Shown: positions 6,712 to 14,851, counted from the stretch's first letter. The stretch is DNA of 24,878 bases from CAIUKX01 sp964580965 (GCA_964580965.1 CAZOLZ010000037.1:1-24878); one strand, 5' to 3'. Notes: generated from the letters alone by a model not told the origin. Numbers and translations are program-made.

Positions 6712-8403
6712 ATGAGTCAAATGATTACTGGTTCTGAAGCTGTTATTAAAAGTTTAATAGCGGAGAATGTATCAACAATTTTTGGTTACCCAGGAGGGGC
6801 AATTATGCCAATTTATGATGCAATGTATGATTATCAAGATACAGTTAAACATATTTTGGTAAGACATGAACAAGGAGCAATTCATGCAGCACAGGGTTTT
6901 GCAAGAACTTCAATGGAAGTTGGAGTTTGTTTTGCTACCTCTGGTCCAGGAGCGACTAATTTAGTCACTGGTTTAGCAGATGCAATGATCGATTCAACAC
7001 CAGTTGTTTGTATTACTGGACAAGTTGCATCTCATTTATTAGGAACAGATGCTTTTCAAGAAACAGATGTAATTGGTATTTCAATGCCAGTTACAAAATG
7101 GAGCATTCAAGTGACAAAAGCTGAAGATATTCAACCGGCAATTGCAAAGGCGTTTTATATTGCTAAATCTGGAAGGCCAGGACCTGTTTTAATTGATATA
7201 ACAAAAGATGCACAATTTGGTCAAACTTCATTTAATTATGAACCATGCAAAGAAATAAGAAGTTATAAGCCTTATCCTAAATTAAATTTAGACGACTTAA
7301 AAAGTGCAGCAGATCTATTAAATGGTGCTCAAAAGCCATACATGTTAGTTGGTCAAGGAGTTACTTTGTCACAAGCAGAAACAGAATTAGTTGAATTTGC
7401 AGAAAAATCAGGAATTCCTATTGCTTCAACATTATTAGGGTTAGGTGCTTTTCCAACAAATCATGATTTATATGTTGGTTATTTGGGGATGCATGGAAAT
7501 TATGGACCGAATATTAAAACAAATGAATGTGATGTTTTATTAGCAGTTGGAATGCGTTTTGATGATCGTGTAACTGGTGATGTAGAACGTTATGCTAATC
7601 AAGCTAAAGTAATTCATATTGATATTGATGCTTCCGAACTAAACAAAAATATCAAAGCTCAAGTAGCTATCCATGCAGATGCGAAAGAAGCTCTTTTTGA
7701 ATTAACGAAGTTAATTGATAAAAAAGAATATTCTTCTTGGTTGCAAGAATTTAAAGATGCAGATAAAATTGAGTTTGACAAAGTTATTGACGATGCTATT
7801 TATCCTAAAAATGATAAGTTAAAAATGGCTGAAGTCATTAATGTTTTATCTGAAAAAACAAATGGCAAATCTGTTATAGTAACTGATGTTGGACAACATC
7901 AACAGATAACATCACGTTATTATAAATATCAAGAGAAGAATGGAAATATTACTTCAGGTGGTTTAGGGACGATGGGATTTGCTTTGCCTGCTGCGATTGG
8001 CGCAAAATTAGGTAGCCCTTCACAACAAGTAATCGCTGTAATCGGTGATGGAGGATTCCAAATGACAATTCAAGAATTAGGAACAATTTTACAGGCTCAA
8101 GTTGATGTTAAAATTTTGATTTTAAATAATAATTTCTTGGGTATGGTTCGTCAATGGCAACAATTATTTTTTGATAAACGGTATTCTGGAACTGAAATTG
8201 TTAATCCAGACTTTATTCAAATTGCAAAAGGATATAGTGTTGAAGCAGCAAAAATAAGTGAACGAAAGGATTTGAATGTGGCATTGGATAAAATGTTGAA
8301 TTCAAAAGGGTCTTACCTGTTAGAGGTCGTGGTTGAAAAAGAAGAAAATGTTTTCCCAATGATTGAAACTGGAGCATCAGTTTCAGAATGTCGTTTAAGT
8401 TAA
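6712..8403 (+). CDS. ilvB: Acetolactate synthase (acetohydroxy-acid synthase), large catalytic subunit
   Basis: Condenses two pyruvates to acetolactate (valine, leucine) or pyruvate with 2-oxobutanoate (isoleucine), using thiamine diphosphate, Mg2+ and FAD. The 563 residues show the three-domain TPP-enzyme layout. The N-terminal PYR domain carries the activating glutamate (RHEQGAIHAAQGFAR, E53) and FATSGPGATNLVTGLADA. The middle FAD domain has LGMHGNYGPNIK and MRFDDRVTGD. The C-terminal PP domain has the diphosphate motif GDGGFQM (445-451) and NNNFLGMVRQWQ (from 472). The ATG at 6712 gives the expected length. The regulatory subunit ilvN begins 12 bases after the stop, so the subunits are made together. 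Confidence 0.96.
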   Translation: MSQMITGSEAVIKSLIAENVSTIFGYPGGAIMPIYDAMYDYQDTVKHILVRHEQGAIHAAQGFARTSMEVGVCFATSGPGATNLVTGLADAMIDSTPVVCITGQVASHLLGTDAFQETDVIGISMPVTKWSIQVTKAEDIQPAIAKAFYIAKSGRPGPVLIDITKDAQFGQTSFNYEPCKEIRSYKPYPKLNLDDLKSAADLLNGAQKPYMLVGQGVTLSQAETELVEFAEKSGIPIASTLLGLGAFPTNHDLYVGYLGMHGNYGPNIKTNECDVLLAVGMRFDDRVTGDVERYANQAKVIHIDIDASELNKNIKAQVAIHADAKEALFELTKLIDKKEYSSWLQEFKDADKIEFDKVIDDAIYPKNDKLKMAEVINVLSEKTNGKSVIVTDVGQHQQITSRYYKYQEKNGNITSGGLGTMGFALPAAIGAKLGSPSQQVIAVIGDGGFQMTIQELGTILQAQVDVKILILNNNFLGMVRQWQQLFFDKRYSGTEIVNPDFIQIAKGYSVEAAKISERKDLNVALDKMLNSKGSYLLEVVVEKEENVFPMIETGASVSECRLS

Positions 8404-8415
8404 TAGAAGAAAGAA

Positions 8416-8937
8416 ATGGAAAAAACATATAACATATCAATTTTTACAGAGAATAAGATTGGTTTATTATCAAGAATCTCTTTAATTTTTACAAGAAGAC
8501 ATATCAATATTGAAAGTATAACTGCTTCTCCATCTGAAATTGAAGGAGTTCATAGATATACGATTGTGATAAAGTGTTCATTGGACCAAGTTAAAAAAGT
8601 GAAAACACAAATTGAGAAGCAAGTTGATGTATTAAAGGCTTTTTATCATGAAGATGAAGAAGTTGTATATCAAGAAATTGCTTTGTATAAAATTCCAACT
8701 TCAAGTATTGCTAAAGATGGAGGAGCTGAAAGAATTTTAAGAAAACATTACGCACGTATTCTAGCAGTAGAAAAAGATTTTACAATCATTGAGCAAACTG
8801 GATATCAACAAGAAATACAGCTGTTGTTTGAAGAGTTAAAGCCTTATGGCTTATTGGAATTTGTTAGTTCGGGGAGAGTGGCTATTTCTAAACCGATGAA
8901 GACATTAGAAAAACATTTAGAAGAGTTAGACGCATAA
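8416..8937 (+). CDS. ilvN: Acetolactate synthase, small regulatory subunit
   Basis: 173 residues with an N-terminal ACT domain (about residues 5-80; YNISIFTENKIGLLSRISLI, RHINIESITASPSE) and a C-terminal ALS small-subunit domain. In this family the ACT domain binds valine and conveys feedback inhibition to the large subunit, and also stimulates its activity. The length matches IlvN/IlvH proteins of about 160-190 residues. It sits between ilvB (12-base gap) and ilvC (22-base gap). Whether to call it ilvN or ilvH is convention; only one small subunit is present here. Confidence 0.94.
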   Translation: MEKTYNISIFTENKIGLLSRISLIFTRRHINIESITASPSEIEGVHRYTIVIKCSLDQVKKVKTQIEKQVDVLKAFYHEDEEVVYQEIALYKIPTSSIAKDGGAERILRKHYARILAVEKDFTIIEQTGYQQEIQLLFEELKPYGLLEFVSSGRVAISKPMKTLEKHLEELDA

Positions 8938-8959
8938 TCAAATAAAAAATTAAAATTAA

Positions 8960-10438
8960 ATGGGAAATTATTTCAATTCGTTGCCTTTAAGAGAGCAATT
9001 AAAACAATTAGGGACTTGTGAGTTCATGGATCGTGATCAATTTAATGATGGTGTAAATGCATTAAAGGGTAAAAAGATCGTAGTTGTTGGTTGTGGTGCA
9101 CAAGGTTTAAACCAGGGATTAAATTTAAGAGATTCTGGTTTAGATGTTAGTTATGCTTTAAGAGCAGAGGCTATTAGTTCAAAAAGAGTCTCTTGGAAAA
9201 ATGCAACGGATAATGGGTTTAATGTTGGAACTTACGAAGAATTAATTCCAACAGCAGATTTAGTGATTAATTTAACACCTGATAAACAACATACTTCTGT
9301 AATTAAAGCGATTATGCCATTAATGAAAAAGGATTCCACATTGTCTTATTCTCACGGATTCAATATAGTTGAAGAGGGAATGGAGATTCGTAAAGATATT
9401 ACGGTAATAATGGTTGCGCCTAAATGTCCAGGAACTGAAGTTCGAGAGGAGTACAAAAGAGGTTTTGGTGTTCCAACTTTAATCGCTGTTCATCCTGAAA
9501 ATGATCCACAAGGAAAAGGATGGGATATCGTTAAAGCATATGCTGCTGGAACAGGAGGACATAAAGCAGGTGTTTTGAAATCTTCATTTGTTGCAGAGGT
9601 TAAGTCTGATTTAATGGGAGAACAAACTATTTTATGTGGTGTTCTTCAAACTGCTTCGATTTTATGTTTTGACAAAATGATTGAAAAAGGAATTGAAGGA
9701 GGTTATGCTGCATCTTTAATCCAGTATGGTTGGGAAGTTATTACAGAAGCTCTAAAACACGGTGGTATTTCAGCAATGATGGATCGTTTATCTAATCCTG
9801 CAAAAATTAAGGCTTTTGAATTATCAACGGAATTAAAACAAATTATGCGTCCTCTGTTTGAAAAGCATCAAGATGACATCATGAGTGGTAAGTTTTCCTC
9901 TACAATGATGGAAGATTGGACCAATAATGATAAAGACTTATTGAATTGGAGAGCAATGACAGCTGAAACAGCATTTGAAAAAACACCTGCTAATGCTAAA
10001 TTAAGTGATCAAGAATTTTTTGATAATGGTTTGTTAATGGTAGCTTTTATAAGAGCTGGTGTTGAATTAGCTTATGAAGTTATGGTTGAAACCGGAATTA
10101 AGGAGGAATCTGCTTATTACGAGTCTTTACATGAAGCTCCATTGATTGCTAATACTATTGCTCGTAAAAAATTGTACGAAATGAATAGAGTAATTTCTGA
10201 TACTGCTGAATACGGATGTTATTTATTCGATCATGCTTGTAAACCTTTATTAAAAGATTTTATGCTTAAAGTTGATACAGATATTATCGGTAAAAACTTT
10301 AATGAACTAAAAAATAATGAAGTTGATAATATTGAAATTATTGCTGTAAATAAAGTAATTAGAGAACATTCAATTGAAAAGGTTGGAGCTGTTTTGAGAG
10401 AAGCAATGACGGAAATGAAGGCATTATCTAGTAATTAG
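8960..10438 (+). CDS. ilvC: Ketol-acid reductoisomerase, long (class II) form
   Basis: Isomerises and reduces acetohydroxy acids to dihydroxy acids with NADPH and Mg2+. At 492 residues it is the long form with a duplicated knotted C-terminal domain, like the enterobacterial enzyme (about 490 residues) and unlike the roughly 340-residue class I enzymes. The Rossmann motif is VVGCGAQGLNQGLNLRDSG (from about residue 42), followed by a Ser/Arg-containing loop (YALRAEAISSKRVSW) typical of NADPH specificity. Catalytic-domain motifs include KCPGTEVREEYKRGFGVPTL, SDLMGEQTILCG and EESAYYESLHEAPLIANTIA. The final 22 bases, including the stop codon, are repeated after the N gap that begins 33 bases past the gene's end. 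The gene itself is intact. Confidence 0.96.
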   Translation: MGNYFNSLPLREQLKQLGTCEFMDRDQFNDGVNALKGKKIVVVGCGAQGLNQGLNLRDSGLDVSYALRAEAISSKRVSWKNATDNGFNVGTYEELIPTADLVINLTPDKQHTSVIKAIMPLMKKDSTLSYSHGFNIVEEGMEIRKDITVIMVAPKCPGTEVREEYKRGFGVPTLIAVHPENDPQGKGWDIVKAYAAGTGGHKAGVLKSSFVAEVKSDLMGEQTILCGVLQTASILCFDKMIEKGIEGGYAASLIQYGWEVITEALKHGGISAMMDRLSNPAKIKAFELSTELKQIMRPLFEKHQDDIMSGKFSSTMMEDWTNNDKDLLNWRAMTAETAFEKTPANAKLSDQEFFDNGLLMVAFIRAGVELAYEVMVETGIKEESAYYESLHEAPLIANTIARKKLYEMNRVISDTAEYGCYLFDHACKPLLKDFMLKVDTDIIGKNFNELKNNEVDNIEIIAVNKVIREHSIEKVGAVLREAMTEMKALSSN

Positions 10439-10471
10439 TATTTGTTAGTTTTTAGCTTGATGATAGGTGAA
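10417..10471 (+). repeat. 55-bp direct repeat, copy 1 (left flank of the N gap)
   Basis: The 55 bases from inside the ilvC end to the last called base before the Ns recur exactly at 10572-10626. Both copies abut the N run. This is the expected look of two contigs that overlap by 55 bases but were joined with Ns instead of being merged. Confidence 0.95.
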
Positions 10472-10571
10472 NNNNNNNNNNNNNNNNNNNNNNNNNNNNN
10501 NNNNNNNNNNNNNNNNNNNNNNNNNNNNNNNNNNNNNNNNNNNNNNNNNNNNNNNNNNNNNNNNNNNNNNN
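10472..10571. other. Assembly gap of exactly 100 N, probably artefactual
   Basis: The gap has a fixed size of 100, a common placeholder for unknown length, and lies in the ilvC-ilvA intergenic region. The 55-bp duplication on its two sides suggests the real gap is negative. Removing 10472-10626 would restore continuous DNA with 179 bases between ilvC and ilvA. Apart from the duplicated end of ilvC and the hairpin at 10715, I see no gene in 10439-10772. Confidence 0.97.
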
Positions 10572-10626
10572 GAAGGCATTATCTAGTAATTAGTATTTGT
10601 TAGTTTTTAGCTTGATGATAGGTGAA
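10572..10626 (+). repeat. 55-bp direct repeat, copy 2 (right flank of the N gap)
   Basis: Identical to 10417-10471, including the last seven codons and stop of ilvC, but with no upstream ilvC sequence attached. It should be treated as a duplicate of the same genomic bases, not as a broken second ilvC. Confidence 0.95.
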
Positions 10627-10714
10627 GATTTATTTTGATTTTCACGCTAAATAGATCTTAATATTATAAGAGTAAAGCAGAAGTAAGGAGTTAAATTCAA
10701 ATAAAATAGTTTGT

Positions 10715-10751
10715 TTAGCTGTTGGAAGAAGGATATAATTCTAACAGCTAA
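10715..10751 (+). promoter_or_regulatory. Strong hairpin just upstream of ilvA
   Basis: TTAGCTGTTGGAA (10715-10727) pairs with TTCTAACAGCTAA (10739-10751), 13 pairs including one G-U, around an 11-base loop. It ends 21 bases before the ilvA ATG. An A-run, not a T-run, follows, so it is not an intrinsic terminator on this strand. It could be an RNA processing or stability element, or control ilvA translation separately from the rest of the operon. Confidence 0.5.
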
Positions 10752-10772
10752 TTACAAAAAAAACTATATAAA

Positions 10773-12017
10773 ATGGTAACTGTAGAAAACGTAAAATTAG
10801 CACAAGAGGCATTGAAAGATGTTGCTTTTCATACACCTTTGATGAGAAATACAAATTTATCTGAAAAGTATGATTCTAATATTTTCTTAAAAAGAGAAGA
10901 TTTGCAGGTTGTCCGTTCTTATAAGTTACGAGGTGCTTTCAATAAAATGTATCATTTAGATACTGTTAATAAAGGAAAAGGAGTTGTTTGCGCAAGTGCA
11001 GGAAATCATGCACAAGGCGTAGCCTATTCTTGTAAAATGTTAGGTGTTAAAGGAATGATTTTTATGCCGATTACTACACCAAAACAAAAAGTGAAACAGG
11101 TACAAGTATTCGGCAAAGAATGGGTAGAAGTAGTTCTTGTTGGAGATACTTTTGATGATTCTTATGTTGAATCAATGAAGTATGCAAATGATAAAGGTTT
11201 ACAATTTATTCACCCTTTTGACGATGAACAAATAATTGCAGGTCAAGGAACTGTAGGGTTAGAAATATTAGAAGATTCCAAAAATACGATTGACTATTTA
11301 TTTGTTCCTGTTGGGGGAGGAGGTTTAGCTGCAGGAATTGTTACTGTATTTAAACAGTTAAGTCCTTCAACAAAAATTATTGGTGTTGAACCGAAAGGGG
11401 CTCCATCGATGAAAACATCTATTCAAAATGCTCATAATATAACTCTTGATTCAATTGATAAGTTTGTAGATGGAGCAGCTGTTAAAAGAGTTGGAGAGAT
11501 TACTTTTGAAATTTGTAAAGATTATTTGACTGAAATGATAGCAATCCCTGAAGGTCAAGTTTGTAGTACAATTCTTTCATTATATAATGAAGAAGCAATA
11601 GTTGTAGAGCCAGCAGGGGCATTAACAATTTCTGCACTAACAGATTACAAGGAGGAAATTAAAGGTAAAAACGTAGTTTGTATTGTTAGTGGAAGTAATA
11701 ATGACATTATGCGTACTGAAGAAATAAAAGAGCGCTCTTTATTTTATGAAGGTTTAAAACATTATTTTTTAGTTCAGTTTCCTCAAAGACCTGGAGCGTT
11801 AAGAACTTTTGTATGTGATGTGTTGGGACCAAATGATGATATTACCTATTTTCAATTCTCTCAAAAAAATAACAGAGAAAGTGGTCCTGTTGTGATTGGT
11901 ATCGAATTGAAGCACAAAGAAGATTTTGAATCCATTTGTGAGCGAATGAAGAAATATAATTTTACATACGAATATTTGAATGAAAATTTAACATTGTATA
12001 CACAGTTAATAGGATAG
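10773..12017 (+). CDS. ilvA: Threonine dehydratase (threonine ammonia-lyase), biosynthetic
   Basis: PLP enzyme that deaminates threonine to 2-oxobutanoate, the entry step of isoleucine synthesis. The protein has 414 residues. The N-terminal catalytic domain carries the PLP lysine in RSYKLRGAFNKM (K51), SAGNHAQGVAY and the glycine-rich phosphate loop VGGGGLAAG. The C-terminal 80 or so residues (FLVQFPQRPGALRTF onward) form a single ACT-like regulatory domain. The length matches the short IlvA type with one regulatory domain rather than the 510-residue enterobacterial form with two. In the family isoleucine inhibits through this domain. It is the last gene of the operon, separated from ilvC by the gap region and the hairpin at 10715. 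No leuABCD genes follow. Confidence 0.94.
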   Translation: MVTVENVKLAQEALKDVAFHTPLMRNTNLSEKYDSNIFLKREDLQVVRSYKLRGAFNKMYHLDTVNKGKGVVCASAGNHAQGVAYSCKMLGVKGMIFMPITTPKQKVKQVQVFGKEWVEVVLVGDTFDDSYVESMKYANDKGLQFIHPFDDEQIIAGQGTVGLEILEDSKNTIDYLFVPVGGGGLAAGIVTVFKQLSPSTKIIGVEPKGAPSMKTSIQNAHNITLDSIDKFVDGAAVKRVGEITFEICKDYLTEMIAIPEGQVCSTILSLYNEEAIVVEPAGALTISALTDYKEEIKGKNVVCIVSGSNNDIMRTEEIKERSLFYEGLKHYFLVQFPQRPGALRTFVCDVLGPNDDITYFQFSQKNNRESGPVVIGIELKHKEDFESICERMKKYNFTYEYLNENLTLYTQLIG

Positions 12018-12123
12018 TTGTTTTAATATCCATTTTAAAGCGATTAATATTTAGTTAAAATTCAATTTTCAGTTGTTTAAATTACTCTAAATCTAAAAGC
12101 CTACTTATAATTTGGTTAAATTA

Positions 12124-12537
12124 TTATTTCTTCAAAAAATATTCCAACCCCAACTCATAACTTTTCATTCCGAATCCTATAATACATCCTACGCAAACAG
12201 GAGTCAATAATGAGTCGTGTCGGAAAGATTCGCGTTTTGCAACGTTTGATATATGTACTTCAATCACTTCTTTTTGAATGGCTGCAATACAATCTCTAAT
12301 TGCAACACTGGTATGTGTATATCCCCCAGCATTAATAATAATTCCATCGTGATTAGAAGCTTGTAACTCATTAATGATTTCCCCTTCGACATTGGATTGG
12401 AAATAATCTATAGTGATATTTTTATATGTATCTTTGAGTTGAGTCAGATAATCTTCAAAAGAATGGTTTCCATAAATTGAAGGTTCTCTTTTGCCTAAAA
12501 GATTTAAATTTGGACCGTTTATTATAAGAATATTCAT
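12124..12537 (-). CDS. aroQ: 3-dehydroquinate dehydratase, type II
   Basis: Catalyses the third step of the shikimate pathway, 3-dehydroquinate to 3-dehydroshikimate. I choose the ATG at 12537 (137 aa, MNILIINGPNLNLLGKREP), the standard family start, over an in-frame ATG seven codons upstream that would overlap xerD. Family residues are visible: the active-site loop Tyr (SIYG), QSNVEGEI, the substrate-binding INAGGYTHTSVA, the catalytic His region EVHISN, and the Arg in FRHDS. The length is typical for the small dodecameric type II enzyme. It converges with ilvA across 106 bases without a clear terminator, and is head to head with xerD. Confidence 0.94.
   Translation of the reverse strand: MNILIINGPNLNLLGKREPSIYGNHSFEDYLTQLKDTYKNITIDYFQSNVEGEIINELQASNHDGIIINAGGYTHTSVAIRDCIAAIQKEVIEVHISNVAKRESFRHDSLLTPVCVGCIIGFGMKSYELGLEYFLKK
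12505..12512 (+). promoter_or_regulatory. Possible xerD -7 element inside aroQ
   Basis: TAAATTTG matches TAnnTTTG exactly, 28 bases before the xerD ATG, inside the aroQ coding region. A TTG at 12477 is 25 bases further upstream, somewhat far for the -33 element. Since only 3 bases separate the two genes, any xerD promoter must lie within aroQ. Confidence 0.35.
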
Positions 12538-12540
12538 AAT

Positions 12541-13440
12541 ATGCTTGATTGGGAACACTATATTAAGGATTTTGTTTCATATTTGAAAGTAGAAAAAGGA
12601 TTAGCTGAGAATTCTATTTCAGCTTATCATAATGATGTCCGAAAATTAGCTGATTTCTCTCAAGGTCAAAAACTGAATCCAAAGAATGTAACTTACGACC
12701 ATTTAAAAGGGTTTATAGCAGATTTGTATGATTTGGGTTTAAGTGAACGAACACAAGCACGAATCATAAGTGGAATAAAGCAGTTTTTTTCTTTTCTAAT
12801 TTTAGATGAGGTTATAATAAAAGACCCGAGTGAATTATTAGAAACGCCTTCAATTGGAAGAAAATTACCGGAAGTCCTAACCGTTGAAGAAATAGATCAA
12901 TTAATCAATGCGATTGATTTATCAAAAGACGAAGGACATCGAAATAAAGCCATTTTAGAAACACTTTATTCATGTGGTTTACGTGTTAGTGAATTGGTAA
13001 ATTTAAAATATTCAGACATTTTTATAGAAGAAGGTTTTATTCGCGTAATTGGGAAGGGAAACAAAGAACGACTGGTTCCATTAAGTAAATCTGTTGTGAA
13101 TGAAATCGGTATTTATTCCTCAATACGTAAACATTTAAAAATTCAAAAAGGGGCAGAGGATTTTGTGTTTTTAAATAGGAGGGGAGTGCCACTAACACGT
13201 GTTATGATTTTCACAATTATTAGAAGATTGGCTGAATCAATTGGGTTACAAAAAACAATTTCACCACATACTTTTCGCCACTCTTTTGCCACACACTTGA
13301 TAGAGGGAGGAGCTAATTTAAGAGCCATACAAGATATGTTGGGTCATGAATCAATAACAACAACCGAAATTTATACCCATTTAGATCAAAGTTATTTAAG
13401 GGAAGCTATTATTTCGTTTCATCCGAGGAATAGGAGGTAG
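12541..13440 (+). CDS. xerD: Site-specific tyrosine recombinase XerD (XerC/D family)
   Basis: 299 residues, the normal size for XerC/XerD. The N-terminal SAM-like core-binding domain covers about 1-90, and the C-terminal catalytic domain has all six signature residues: R148 (CGLRVSELV), K172 (GKGNKER), H243 and R246 (SPHTFRHSFATHL), H269 (LGHES) and the nucleophile Y278 (TEIYTHLD). XerC and XerD resolve chromosome dimers at dif sites with help from FtsK. The N-terminal sequence resembles XerD of Bacteroidota, but I cannot exclude the XerC paralogue. The housekeeping context (aroQ, ribosomal proteins) argues against a mobile integrase. The ATG at 12541 leaves only 3 bases to the aroQ start. 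Confidence 0.9.
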   Translation: MLDWEHYIKDFVSYLKVEKGLAENSISAYHNDVRKLADFSQGQKLNPKNVTYDHLKGFIADLYDLGLSERTQARIISGIKQFFSFLILDEVIIKDPSELLETPSIGRKLPEVLTVEEIDQLINAIDLSKDEGHRNKAILETLYSCGLRVSELVNLKYSDIFIEEGFIRVIGKGNKERLVPLSKSVVNEIGIYSSIRKHLKIQKGAEDFVFLNRRGVPLTRVMIFTIIRRLAESIGLQKTISPHTFRHSFATHLIEGGANLRAIQDMLGHESITTTEIYTHLDQSYLREAIISFHPRNRR

Positions 13441-13476
13441 GCTACTTTATATGTTTAATTAAATCTATATTCCCCT

Positions 13477-13506
13477 TTGCAACTAAAAGAATTTTAACTA
13501 TCTTTG
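13477..13506 (+). promoter_or_regulatory. Promoter of rpsF-rpsR-rplI
   Basis: TTG (13477-13479), 19 bases, then TATCTTTG (13499-13506): an exact match to the Bacteroidota housekeeping consensus TTG-N19-TAnnTTTG. It lies 33 bases before rpsF. Both elements and the ideal spacing make this the best-supported promoter in the window. Confidence 0.8.
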
Positions 13507-13539
13507 TCGTCTTAAATTTTATTTAAAAACATAATTATT

Positions 13540-13896
13540 ATGAATTCTTACGAAACTGTTTTCATTTTAACTCCCGTTTTGTCTGATGATCAGGCAAAGG
13601 AAGCAGTGCAAAAATTCGAAAGCGAGGTTAGCTCGTTAGGTGGAAAAATTAAGCACAGTGAAAGTTGGGGATTAAAAAAATTGGCTTACCCAATTCAAAA
13701 AAAATCAACAGGATTTTATTTCTTAATGGAATTTGAAGGTCCTGGAAGTGTTGTAGCTGAATTAGAATTAACATTCAAACGTGACGAGCGTGTAATGAGA
13801 TTCTTAACTACAAAAATGGACAAGCACCATTTAGCTTATGCTGAAAAGCGTAGAGCGAAATTAGGTGAGAAAAAATCTGCTTCTGCTGAAGCTTAA
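13540..13896 (+). CDS. rpsF: 30S ribosomal protein bS6
   Basis: 118 residues with the bS6 fold pattern, starting YETVFILTPVLSDDQ and containing GLKKLAYPIQKKSTGFYFLM, which pairs with bS18 on the platform of the small subunit. The C-terminal tail is charged (EKRRAKLGEKKS), as is usual for bS6. It is the first gene of a three-gene ribosomal operon with its own promoter (13477) and terminator (14694). No ssb or priB gene lies between rpsF and rpsR, unlike some other bacteria. The A-rich region before the ATG lacks a Shine-Dalgarno site, normal for this phylum. Confidence 0.96.
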   Translation: MNSYETVFILTPVLSDDQAKEAVQKFESEVSSLGGKIKHSESWGLKKLAYPIQKKSTGFYFLMEFEGPGSVVAELELTFKRDERVMRFLTTKMDKHHLAYAEKRRAKLGEKKSASAEA

Positions 13897-13921
13897 TACT
13901 AACCTTTAAAAAGAATTAAAG

Positions 13922-14185
13922 ATGTCACAAAACGATGTACGTTATTTAACTCCGATTGCGATCGAGATTAAAAAAGATAAATATTGCCGTTTCAAAAAAA
14001 GCGGAATTAAATTCATCGATTATAAAGATGCGAATTACCTATTAAAATTAGTTAACGAACAAGGTAAAATTTTACCTCGTCGTATAACTGGTACTTCAGC
14101 AAAATATCAGAAAAAAGTAGGTCAAGCTATTAAACGTGCTCGTCACATTGCATTGCTTCCTTACGTTGGTGATATGTTGAAATAA
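13922..14185 (+). CDS. rpsR: 30S ribosomal protein bS18
   Basis: 87 residues. It shows the bS18 signature: YCRFKKSGIKFIDYKDANYL followed by LPRRITGTSAKYQKKV and the basic RNA-binding helix IKRARHIALLPYV. It binds 16S rRNA together with bS6 on the platform of the small subunit. It starts 25 bases after the rpsF stop and 35 bases before rplI, so the three are co-transcribed. Confidence 0.97.
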   Translation: MSQNDVRYLTPIAIEIKKDKYCRFKKSGIKFIDYKDANYLLKLVNEQGKILPRRITGTSAKYQKKVGQAIKRARHIALLPYVGDMLK

Positions 14186-14220
14186 GAAATATTGTTTAAT
14201 AGGAAAAAAATCAGATTAAA

Positions 14221-14667
14221 ATGGAAGTAATTTTAACTAAAAATGTTGATAAACTTGGATATAAGGATGATGTTGTTACTGTAAAGCCAGGGTATGGTCG
14301 TAACTTCTTAATTCCTCAAGGATATGCAATCTTAGCAACAACTTCTTCTTTGAAGAGTCATGCTGAGAAATTAAAACAAAGATCACATAAAGAATCTAAA
14401 ATCTTAGCTGAAGCTGAAGCTGTTGCTACTAAATTAGAAAGTGTATCTTTAAAAATTGGAACTAAAGCTGGTGAAAATGGTAAAATTTTCGGTTCAGTAA
14501 ACACTATTCAGTTAGCTGAAGCATTAAAGGCTGAAGGTTTTGATATTGATCGTAAGTCTTTAAAAATTAAAGAAGAGCCAATTAAAGAAGTTGGTACTTA
14601 CGAAGCAGTTGCAAACTTACACAAAGGTGTTAAACCAACATTTAAATTTGAAGTTGTTGGTGAATAA
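14221..14667 (+). CDS. rplI: 50S ribosomal protein bL9
   Basis: 148 residues, the standard bL9 length. The N-terminal rRNA-binding domain begins MEVILTKNVDKLGYKDDVVT and contains VKPGYGRNFLIPQGYA. A long Lys/Glu-rich connecting helix follows (about residues 42-75), then the C-terminal domain with GENGKIFGSVNTIQLAEAL. In the ribosome bL9 projects from the base of the L1 stalk. It is the last gene of the operon, and a strong terminator begins 26 bases after the stop. Confidence 0.97.
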   Translation: MEVILTKNVDKLGYKDDVVTVKPGYGRNFLIPQGYAILATTSSLKSHAEKLKQRSHKESKILAEAEAVATKLESVSLKIGTKAGENGKIFGSVNTIQLAEALKAEGFDIDRKSLKIKEEPIKEVGTYEAVANLHKGVKPTFKFEVVGE

Positions 14668-14693
14668 TACCTCAATTCAATTATAAAAAAAAT

Positions 14694-14722
14694 AAAGCTC
14701 GTTCATTTGAACGAGCTTTTTT
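14694..14722 (+). terminator. Terminator of the ribosomal protein operon
   Basis: AAAGCTCGTTC (14694-14704) and GAACGAGCTTT (14709-14719) form a perfect 11-bp stem with a 4-base loop, followed by T residues to 14722. The A-rich left flank gives it some potential on the other strand too. Confidence 0.92.
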
Positions 14723-14800
14723 ATTTCAAAAACCTACTAAAATGAATGATTTTGAATCATATAAGATGGTTTAATATATTTTGGTGAAACTCTGTATTTT

Positions 14801-14851
14801 GTAAGTTAGATTTTTTTTTCAATCTTTACTTACACATTAACTTTATTAATG
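14801..14851 (+). promoter_or_regulatory. Two adjacent inverted repeats upstream of the ABC importer operon
   Basis: First repeat: GTAAGT/ACTTAC plus AGATT/AATCT (14801-14833), an 11-bp stem with a small T-T internal loop and a T-rich loop. Second: CATTAA-N5-TTAATG (14835-14851), a 17-bp dyad ending 17 bases before the start codon. They could be an operator for a metal-responsive repressor or RNA structures in the leader. Neither matches a Fur box or a known riboswitch that I recognise, and AT-rich DNA makes such repeats common. Confidence 0.35.

Noticed and set aside
10417..10626. Flanking 55-bp repeats as an insertion-site duplication or attachment site
   Set aside because: Nothing but Ns lies between the copies, and one copy is the exact end of ilvC. 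A contig overlap explains this better than a mobile element.
12018..12123. Bidirectional terminator between ilvA and aroQ
   Set aside because: The 106-base convergent region is AT-rich but has no stem longer than chance with an adjacent T-run.
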